Below are positions 7,702-12,045 of a stretch of 12,045 nucleotides of DNA, one piece after another. The notes under the pieces were generated by a model. That model saw only the letters and a program-made list of their open reading frames with translations, ran no database searches and had not been told where the DNA came from. The DNA comes from Bacteroidales bacterium (GTDB taxonomy: Bacteria > Bacteroidota > Bacteroidia > Bacteroidales > UBA932): assembly GCA_017561265.1 (NCBI GenBank), contig JAFZDJ010000120.1, positions 1 through 12,045 on the forward strand, given 5' to 3'. The stretch's first letter is position 1; every line of letters starts with the position of its first letter. The translations under genes and the position numbers were made by a program.

Positions 7702-7709
7702 TATCTTTG
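7702..7709 (+). promoter_or_regulatory. -7 promoter box for the ftsX unit
   Basis: TATCTTTG matches TAnnTTTG exactly, 20 bases before the ftsX ATG at 7730, so the leader would be only about 15 bases. It is the inverted copy of the box at 7671-7678, with 23 bases between them. The -33 regions of the two divergent promoters must overlap each other. Confidence 0.6.
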
Positions 7710-7729
7710 ACCCCGATTGAAATTTACGT

Positions 7730-8611
7730 ATGAGTTCGACCGATAACAAAATGATGCGCCGCAGGCTGGCAAATGCCTATCTTTCCTCGGTAATAAGCAT
7801 AAGTCTTGTGCTTCTGCTTGTCGGTATCGCAGCTATGCTTCTGGTTAATGCCAGAAGTGTCTCCGACTATTTCAAGGAAAACATGCAGGTGACCGTGATG
7901 ATGAAGCAGCATGTCACGGATGAGGCTGCCATGGACTTTCAGAACTCGGTCCTTGACGGCAAGCGCTTCATAAAGAAGACGACGTTCATCTCGAAGGAGC
8001 AGGGACAGAGAGAAATGGCTGACATGCTTGGAGATGATTTCCTGGAGGTATTCGAGACTTCTCCCATACCGGTTTCAATCGACATAACCCTGAAAGCGGA
8101 ATATGTCTCGGCGGACAGTCTTGAAGTGGTAAGGCATGAGGTTGCGGCATCCCCTCTCGTGGATGAAGTCGTATATCAGAGTTCTCTGGTAGATGCCCTT
8201 AATGCAAATCTCGGCAGGATTTCTGCTATACTCGGCGTTTTCATAGCCCTGCTGCTGTTCATATCGTTTGTCCTGATAAACAATACCGTCAGGCTCAACG
8301 TGTATGCACGCAGGTTTACCATACATACAATGAAACTGGTTGGTGCCACAAGGTCGTTCATACGTGCCCCTTTCCTTGTTCAGGCTGCATTCCAGGGTGT
8401 CTTCGCGGCATTTATAGCGATAATTGCGCTCGTTGTCATGATGTATTTCATGAGAAGCGAATTCCAGCAGCTGTTCGAGATATTCAGGCTCGATCTTCTG
8501 CTTACCGTAATCGGTATCGTGCTTGCTTCAGGTCTGACCATCTGTCTTGTGAGTACGTGGTTTGTGGTCAATAAGCTGGTATCATTGAAGAAAGATGAAC
8601 TTTATTATTAA
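7730..8611 (+). CDS. ftsX: Cell-division ABC-transporter-like membrane protein FtsX
   Basis: This 293-residue protein is FtsX, the membrane part of the FtsEX complex that links division-site ATPase activity to activation of cell-wall hydrolases. The topology fits: a short cytoplasmic N-terminus, TM1 (about 19-40), a large extracytoplasmic domain (41-160), TM2 (165-185), TM3 (217-240) and TM4 (256-280). The cytoplasmic loop after TM2 has MKLVGATRSFIR (201-212), typical of FtsX and MacB-like permeases. ftsE is not adjacent, as is usual in Bacteroidota. It heads an envelope operon; the next gene begins seven bases after its stop. Confidence 0.93.
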   Translation: MSSTDNKMMRRRLANAYLSSVISISLVLLLVGIAAMLLVNARSVSDYFKENMQVTVMMKQHVTDEAAMDFQNSVLDGKRFIKKTTFISKEQGQREMADMLGDDFLEVFETSPIPVSIDITLKAEYVSADSLEVVRHEVAASPLVDEVVYQSSLVDALNANLGRISAILGVFIALLLFISFVLINNTVRLNVYARRFTIHTMKLVGATRSFIRAPFLVQAAFQGVFAAFIAIIALVVMMYFMRSEFQQLFEIFRLDLLLTVIGIVLASGLTICLVSTWFVVNKLVSLKKDELYY

Positions 8612-8618
8612 ACAAGTG

Positions 8619-8861
8619 ATGGAAAATAATCCGAAAATGGCAATTACCCCGAAGGGGTTGAGATATCTTCTGATCGGTCTGATCGTAATGGTGTCCGGGT
8701 ATGTTCTTATGTCCGGTGGCGGAAGCACTGATCCTGAAGTGTTCAATTATTCAATGTTTGATTTCCGCCGCATGGTGGCTGCTCCTCTCGTGATAATTCT
8801 TGGAATCGTGATCGAAGTGGTGGCCATAATGGGCATGTTCAAAAATAAGGAGGATAAATAA
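8619..8861 (+). CDS. DUF3098 small two-helix membrane protein
   Basis: This 80-residue protein has two membrane helices (about 14-34 and 52-73). Between them is the segment MSGGGSTDPEVFN…MFDFRRMVAAP, which fits DUF3098, a Bacteroidota family of unknown role usually found between ftsX and uppP. That place suggests a link to cell division or wall-precursor supply, but nothing more can be said. An earlier in-frame ATG at 8595 lies inside ftsX. The ATG at 8619 was chosen because MENNPK gives a family-like N-terminus and avoids the overlap. The stop overlaps the uppP start by one base (TAATG). Confidence 0.85.
   Translation: MENNPKMAITPKGLRYLLIGLIVMVSGYVLMSGGGSTDPEVFNYSMFDFRRMVAAPLVIILGIVIEVVAIMGMFKNKEDK
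8847..8853 (+). promoter_or_regulatory. Shine-Dalgarno sequence for uppP
   Basis: AAGGAGG ends seven bases before the uppP ATG at 8861, inside the end of the DUF3098 gene. This is the second full-length site of this kind in the window, in a phylum where such sites are rare. Confidence 0.6.
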
Positions 8862-9718
8862 TGGAATGGTTTGAAGCGGTTTTATTGGGTCTGATACAGG
8901 GACTTACAGAATTTCTGCCTGTAAGCAGCAGCGGACATCTTGAGATCGGAAAGGTACTGCTGGGTGTCGAGACTACAGAGGATCTTCTTTTCACTACAAT
9001 GGTTCATGCGGCAACGGTATTGAGTACTATCATTGTCTTCCGTAAACAGATATGGGACCTGCTTAAAGGCTTCTTCTGTGGGATCAAGGATTGGAAAATA
9101 ACTGAAAACGAGGCAGGCAAGAAGGTATTTGTCTGCAATGACCAGACTGACTACCTGTTCAAGATAGCTCTTTCCATGATTCCTATAATGGTGGTAGGAC
9201 TTTTCTTCAAAGATAGTGTCGAGGCGCTCTTCGGCTCCATCCAGGTTGTAGGATTTGCGCTGATTGTTACCGCTCTTCTTCTTTTCTTTTCGGATTATGC
9301 ATCACGTCCGGGACGCAGGTCCATATTCCCTGCAAACGAATATCGTAACGGAATCTCGTATTGGCAGGCATTCGCAATAGGACTCGGACAGTCCTTTGCC
9401 GTGGTTCCTGGTCTGTCGCGTTCAGGTACCACGATTTCTACCGGACTCATATGTGGCGTCAGGAGAGAATCGATGGCTCAGTTCTCTTTCCTGATGGTAC
9501 TTGTCCCTATTCTCGGCGAGACATTCCTTGAAATTGTCGGCGGTGAGTTCGGTGCATCGTCTGTGGGAGCTCTTCCTCTGATTCTTGGATTTGTTTCGGC
9601 ATTCCTTTCAGGACTTTTTGCATGCAAGGCGATGGTAGCTCTCGTGAAGAAAGCGAAACTTTCATGGTTTGCGCTATACTGCCTCGTAGCAGCGGCCTGC
9701 ATCTTCATATTTGCATAA
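8861..9718 (+). CDS. uppP: Undecaprenyl-diphosphate phosphatase (BacA/UppP)
   Basis: This 285-residue polytopic inner-membrane protein is UppP (BacA). It removes a phosphate from undecaprenyl diphosphate to recycle the lipid carrier for peptidoglycan and surface polysaccharides, and overexpression is known to give bacitracin resistance. Both catalytic motifs are intact: GLTEFLPVSSSGH at 14-26 (E17, the S22-S24 serines, H26) and PGLSRSGTT at 183-191 (R187). Length and about eight hydrophobic segments are normal. It overlaps the DUF3098 stop by one base and has its own Shine-Dalgarno site. In many Bacteroidales truB and queA come next; here an LpxH-type gene follows after a REP-like palindrome. 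Confidence 0.96.
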   Translation: MEWFEAVLLGLIQGLTEFLPVSSSGHLEIGKVLLGVETTEDLLFTTMVHAATVLSTIIVFRKQIWDLLKGFFCGIKDWKITENEAGKKVFVCNDQTDYLFKIALSMIPIMVVGLFFKDSVEALFGSIQVVGFALIVTALLLFFSDYASRPGRRSIFPANEYRNGISYWQAFAIGLGQSFAVVPGLSRSGTTISTGLICGVRRESMAQFSFLMVLVPILGETFLEIVGGEFGASSVGALPLILGFVSAFLSGLFACKAMVALVKKAKLSWFALYCLVAAACIFIFA

Positions 9719-9726
9719 TATTCCCG

Positions 9727-9759
9727 CGTCATTGCCGGAGCGGAGCGACGTGGCAATCT
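9727..9759 (+). repeat. REP-like palindromic element
   Basis: This GC-rich 33-base stretch fills most of the gap between uppP and the lpxH-like gene. ATTGCC (9731-9736) pairs with GGCAAT (9752-9757), and CGTC (9727-9730) is complementary to GACG (9747-9750). The centre is GGAGCGGAGCGACG. The layout resembles widely scattered bacterial palindromes with an ATTGCGAG…GAGCGAAGC…GCAATC form. Only one copy is in the window, so membership of a repeat family is inferred from resemblance. Confidence 0.5.
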
Positions 9760-9767
9760 TTAATGGA

Positions 9768-10478
9768 ATGAAGCATTACTTTGTATCAGATGTACATCTC
9801 GGCCTTCTGGTCGGCGATCCTGCCGACCGCGAAGCCCGTTTTGCAGGTTTTCTGCGGAATCTTCCGGAGGATACCGGTGCCGTGTACCTTCTGGGGGATA
9901 TATGGGATTTCTGGTATGAGTACCGCGATGTAGTACCTAAAGGTTACATAAGAGTGTTTTCTGCCTTGCAGGACCTTATGGACAGAGGTGTCAAGGTGTA
10001 TTTCTTTGAAGGAAACCATGACATATGGACATATTCCTACTTTGAAGAGCTTGGTATGGTCAAACTTGTGCAGCCGGCTGTAGTCGATATCGAAGGTAAG
10101 AAGTTCTGTCTGGGGCATGGCGACGGCCTGGGACCGGTTCCGTTCGGCTACCGTTTTCTGCGTGGCGTATTCCATAGCCGTGTAGCCCAGTTCCTTTTCA
10201 GTCTGCTGCATCCTTGGCTTGCCTTCCGTTTCGGAAACGGATGGTCGAAAAGCAATAGGCTTTCGCATGAACAGACATATCAATTCCGTGGTTCCGACGA
10301 ACCGCTTGTGAAGTTCGCGGAGCAATTCTCCTCGGTTCATGACGTAGATTACTTTATCTTCGGACACTATCACGCCTCTGTCGATATGACCCTCGCTTCC
10401 GGCTCCCGTCTTCTTGTCTTGAAAGACTGGATTCATTCCTCTCCCTATATCTGCTTTGACGGACAAACCATTGTGTGA
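9768..10478 (+). CDS. lpxH: UDP-2,3-diacylglucosamine diphosphatase-like metallophosphoesterase (LpxH type)
   Basis: This 236-residue protein is a calcineurin-like metallophosphoesterase of LpxH type, which cleaves UDP-2,3-diacylglucosamine to lipid X in lipid A synthesis on the cytosolic face of the inner membrane. Metal-binding motifs are all present: DVH (D8, H10), LLGDIWDFW (D44), GNHD (82-85), GHGD (H117) and GHYH (199-202). Hydrophobic and aromatic residues near 130-155 (FRF, LLHPWLAF) fit the membrane-docking lid of LpxH. An ORF start at 9711 would run through the palindrome and overlap uppP. The ATG at 9768 places the first motif at the usual distance and was chosen. It ends the ftsX-uppP unit, so division, carrier recycling and lipid A are served together. 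A paralogous phosphoesterase role cannot be excluded. Confidence 0.85.
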   Translation: MKHYFVSDVHLGLLVGDPADREARFAGFLRNLPEDTGAVYLLGDIWDFWYEYRDVVPKGYIRVFSALQDLMDRGVKVYFFEGNHDIWTYSYFEELGMVKLVQPAVVDIEGKKFCLGHGDGLGPVPFGYRFLRGVFHSRVAQFLFSLLHPWLAFRFGNGWSKSNRLSHEQTYQFRGSDEPLVKFAEQFSSVHDVDYFIFGHYHASVDMTLASGSRLLVLKDWIHSSPYICFDGQTIV

Positions 10479-10508
10479 AATATAAGTATCTGATTCATAT
10501 GTTGATAT

Positions 10509-10546
10509 AAAAACCTCGTGCTCCCCTTTGGCGGCACGAGGTTTTT
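10509..10546. terminator. Bidirectional terminator between lpxH and the DUF4294 gene
   Basis: AAAAACCTCGTGC (10509-10521) pairs over 13 bases with GCACGAGGTTTTT (10534-10546) around a 12-base loop. A-rich and T-rich flanks let it work on both strands. It separates lpxH on the plus strand from the convergent DUF4294 gene, whose stop is at 10586. Confidence 0.9.
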
Positions 10547-10585
10547 GTATATTGCTGATTTGCAGTTATTTGTGTTTTACGGTAA

Positions 10586-11365
10586 TTATAGGTATTTTTC
10601 AGGGATAGGCATCTGTGGCGGGTCTTTCCAGAACAGCGACCAGTATAGAAGAGAAAATTCCCCGTCTTCCCAGATCTGCACAAGTTCTTCGACGACCTTG
10701 TCTTCTCCTTCCGGATCGTAGGGTTTCTTGAGGTCGGAACCGAATATCTTCGCTATTCCCTGCCAGAATCCGGCGGTTACGACATTCTTGTATCCTTTGA
10801 TTATATCGTATGAGGATTTTCCAACTTCGCGGTCGACAAGTTTCATGATCAGGGCACCCTGACTTACCGTCAGTTTTCTCATCTGTCCTTCGAAAACTTC
10901 AAAAAGTTCCTCCTGGACTGCCAGGATGTACTTTTCTCTTTTTGCGCCTTTCAGTCTGTCTGCCGCAATGGTGCTGTCTGCTTCCATGACCAGCTTCTTC
11001 GCCACCAGGGCATATGGATATGCCTTGCTGAAATTGTGGACAAGGCGGTAATACTCCCTCCATTCGCGTCCTTTCTGACGCGGCAATCGTGAATATACCT
11101 TGGAAGCTGTTATCGTATCATAATATACTGTGTCCTCTCCCTCTATGAAGAACGGGAGCATCCCGTCGCTGCCTGGTCTCTGCCCGTCTGTGCTCTTCTG
11201 CATGCTGCTCCTCACCTCCTGGACAGACACTTTCTCGGTCTTTTCTGCATTCCTGCCCTTGCGCCTCTTCTGAGCATGGCACTCATCCTGCCCCCCGACC
11301 ATCATGGCCAGTGTGCATGCAAATAGAAGCAGTTTTCTTGCGATGTGTTTTTTTTCGAGTGCCAT
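10586..11365 (-). CDS. DUF4294 exported protein
   Basis: This 259-residue protein carries a DUF4294 domain; its function is unknown. The N-terminus is a probable Sec signal peptide (basic start, hydrophobic 11-24, likely cut after CHA at 29-31), followed by a basic linker rich in Lys and Arg (32-60). The domain spans about 80-235, with EYYRLVHNFSKAYPYA (104-119), LTVSQGALIMKLVDREVGKSSYDI (165-188) and GFWQGIAKIFGSDLKKPYDP (199-218). These match the family's usual conserved blocks. A longer ORF from 11512 exists, but its first 49 residues lie upstream of a near-perfect promoter, so the ATG at 11365 is the likely start. The gene stands alone, between a two-way terminator and the rplP promoter region. 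Confidence 0.85.
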   Translation of the reverse strand: MALEKKHIARKLLLFACTLAMMVGGQDECHAQKRRKGRNAEKTEKVSVQEVRSSMQKSTDGQRPGSDGMLPFFIEGEDTVYYDTITASKVYSRLPRQKGREWREYYRLVHNFSKAYPYALVAKKLVMEADSTIAADRLKGAKREKYILAVQEELFEVFEGQMRKLTVSQGALIMKLVDREVGKSSYDIIKGYKNVVTAGFWQGIAKIFGSDLKKPYDPEGEDKVVEELVQIWEDGEFSLLYWSLFWKDPPQMPIPEKYL

Positions 11366-11379
11366 ATCTGTTGTTTCGG

Positions 11380-11411
11380 CAAATTTAGTAAAACGAGGAT
11401 TTACTGCCAAA
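11380..11411 (-). promoter_or_regulatory. Promoter of the DUF4294 gene
   Basis: On the minus strand TTTG (11411-11408) is followed after exactly 20 bases by TAAATTTG (11387-11380), matching both elements of the Bacteroidota housekeeping promoter. The predicted transcript start is near 11373, about eight bases before the ATG at 11365. This settles the start choice for that gene. Confidence 0.8.
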
Positions 11412-11564
11412 TTTAAGCCCTGTGCCAAACCGAAGATACGCCGGAACCGCTGCGGTCGAAAACTGGAGAATATATTTTTTAACAAGGTTTGTAACTGCGT
11501 GAAATTGCGCATTTTAGCTTTCGTAAAGTTCGGTCGAAAATATTGTTAAAAAAGTGAAATATAG

Positions 11565-11594
11565 TTTGTAATTCAGAAATTTTTTGTATCTTTG
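11565..11594 (+). promoter_or_regulatory. rplP: Promoter of rplP
   Basis: TTTG (11565-11568) and TATCTTTG (11587-11594) match the Bacteroidota -33 and -7 boxes, spaced by 18 bases, slightly below the usual 19-21. The predicted start lies near 11600, at the foot of the leader stem-loop. A dedicated promoter here is unexpected because rplP is normally read from the S10 promoter. Confidence 0.75.
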
Positions 11595-11597
11595 CAA

Positions 11598-11650
11598 CCC
11601 ATTAATTGAGGACTACTACGCCCAACCAGCTGATTCTCAATTAGTTAGGG
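11598..11650 (+). promoter_or_regulatory. Leader stem-loop upstream of rplP
   Basis: ATTAATTGAG (11601-11610) pairs with CTCAATTAGT (11636-11645), ten pairs with one G-U. CCC (11598-11600) can extend it with GGG (11648-11650) across a two-base bulge. The loop is 25 bases long. CCCAAC (11621-11626) in the loop could instead pair with GTTaGGG (11644-11650), giving a competing fold. A second small hairpin, AAAAC/GTTTT, follows at 11651-11665. It is not a terminator. It may be a ribosomal-protein autoregulatory leader or a 5' stabiliser; this is inferred from structure and place only. Confidence 0.55.
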
Positions 11651-11685
11651 AAAACAGAAAGTTTTAATCCAAAAGTAATAGAAAA

Positions 11686-12045
11686 ATGTTACAACCAAAG
11701 AAGACAAAATTCAGAAGGCAGCAGAAAGGCCGCATGAAAGGTCTCTCTCAGAGAGGAAACCAGCTTGCATTTGGCTCTTTCGGTATCAAGACCTTGGAAA
11801 ACTGCTGGCTTACAGGCCGTCAGATCGAGGCTGCACGTCAGGCTGTTTCACGTTACATGAAGCGTGAGGGAAAGATCTGGATCAGAGTATTTCCTGATAA
11901 GCCTTACACTAAGAAGCCTGCCGAAGTGCGAATGGGTAAAGGAAAGGGTAATCCGGAGGGATTCGTATGCCCTGTAACCCCAGGCCGTATCCTTATTGAA
12001 GCTGAGGGCGTATCTCTCGAGATCGCTAAGGAGGCACTCCGCCTC
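11686..12045 (+). CDS. rplP: 50S ribosomal protein L16 (partial, cut by window end)
   Basis: The first 120 codons of ribosomal protein L16 are present; the family is about 140 residues, so some 20 are missing beyond the window edge. L16 binds 23S rRNA near the A site and is needed for late large-subunit assembly. The sequence begins [19 protein letters not shown] and has the family blocks [37 protein letters not shown] and [13 protein letters not shown]. The reading frame is open to the last base. It starts about 35 bases after the leader stem-loop. It is separated from rpsC, its usual upstream partner, by some 10.5 kb. Confidence 0.97.
   Translation, partial: MLQPKKTKFRRQQKGRMKGLSQRGNQLAFGSFGIKTLENCWLTGRQIEAARQAVSRYMKREGKIWIRVFPDKPYTKKPAEVRMGKGKGNPEGFVCPVTPGRILIEAEGVSLEIAKEALRL

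Larger units (their letters stand above)
11366..11685. other. 320-base intergenic region between DUF4294 and rplP
   Basis: This gap holds two outward-facing promoters and the rplP leader. The stretch between the promoters (11412-11564) contains no gene that can be supported. It has two direct copies of CGGTCGAAAA, at 11453-11462 and 11531-11540, and a small ACCG-CTG-CGGT hairpin overlapping the first copy (11446-11456). Nothing else was recognised. Confidence 0.7.

Noticed and set aside
7642..7749. Longer start for the GlgA-like protein (ATG at 7749)
   Set aside because: The extra 36 residues show no family similarity, cover both divergent promoters and overlap the ftsX start. The ATG at 7641 gives the normal GT5 N-terminus.
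9711..9767. Longer start for the LpxH-type protein
   Set aside because: It would overlap uppP and translate the palindromic element; the first metal motif fits a start at 9768.
11366..11512. Longer start for the DUF4294 protein (ATG at 11512)
   Set aside because: A TTTG-N20-TAAATTTG promoter lies within the extension, and the ATG at 11365 leads straight into a signal peptide.
1..12045. Mobile element or genomic island inserted into the S10 operon
   Set aside because: No transposase, integrase, target-site duplication or phage gene was seen, and all genes between are ordinary Bacteroidota housekeeping types.
1..12045. CRISPR array, tRNA or rRNA gene
   Set aside because: No regularly spaced repeats, cloverleaf or conserved rRNA segments were recognised on either strand by reading.

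Overview
The window comes from a Bacteroidota genome, most likely order Bacteroidales. Several things point there. The proteins are of lineage-typical kinds: DUF4270 lipoprotein, DUF3098, DUF4294, a short GT5-type 'starch synthase' and a lipoprotein thioredoxin of the TlpA type. The L16 and S19 sequences look like Bacteroidales versions. The promoters follow the Bacteroidota form, with a -7 box TAnnTTTG and sometimes TTTG about 20 bases upstream. The content is housekeeping throughout. No transposase, integrase, phage gene, CRISPR array, tRNA or rRNA was seen.

Layout: (1) 1-1262 is a piece of the S10 ribosomal operon (end of rpsS, rplV, rpsC), closed by a strong intrinsic terminator. (2) 1264-4663 is a forward unit: a TlpA-like thioredoxin lipoprotein, uvrC (overlapping it by one base, GTG start) and a PnuC-family transporter. 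(3) 4688-5057 is a monocistronic acpP with its own AT-rich leader, ending in a two-way terminator. (4) 5072-7641 is a reverse two-gene unit: a GT5-domain glycosyltransferase homologue coupled (TAATG) to a DUF4270 lipoprotein with a Gly/Tyr-repeat tail. (5) 7702-10546 is a forward envelope unit: ftsX, DUF3098, uppP and an LpxH-type hydrolase, ended by a second two-way terminator. (6) 10586-11411 is a reverse DUF4294 gene with a near-perfect promoter. (7) 11565 to the end is rplP (L16, cut by the window edge) with its own promoter and a structured leader.

The main oddity is the overall arrangement. In nearly all bacteria rplP directly follows rpsC. Here the two face the same way but lie about 10.5 kb apart, with ten unrelated housekeeping genes between them. 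The ends look settled: rpsC has a terminator, and rplP has a promoter plus a long leader stem-loop. Several other gene orders usual in Bacteroidales also appear broken (acpP without fabF, uppP without truB/queA, glgA-like without panC), and a REP-like palindrome lies at the uppP/lpxH junction. This looks like a reshuffled chromosome segment rather than a mobile island. No new multi-gene system was found. The most promising undescribed item is the rplP leader structure.
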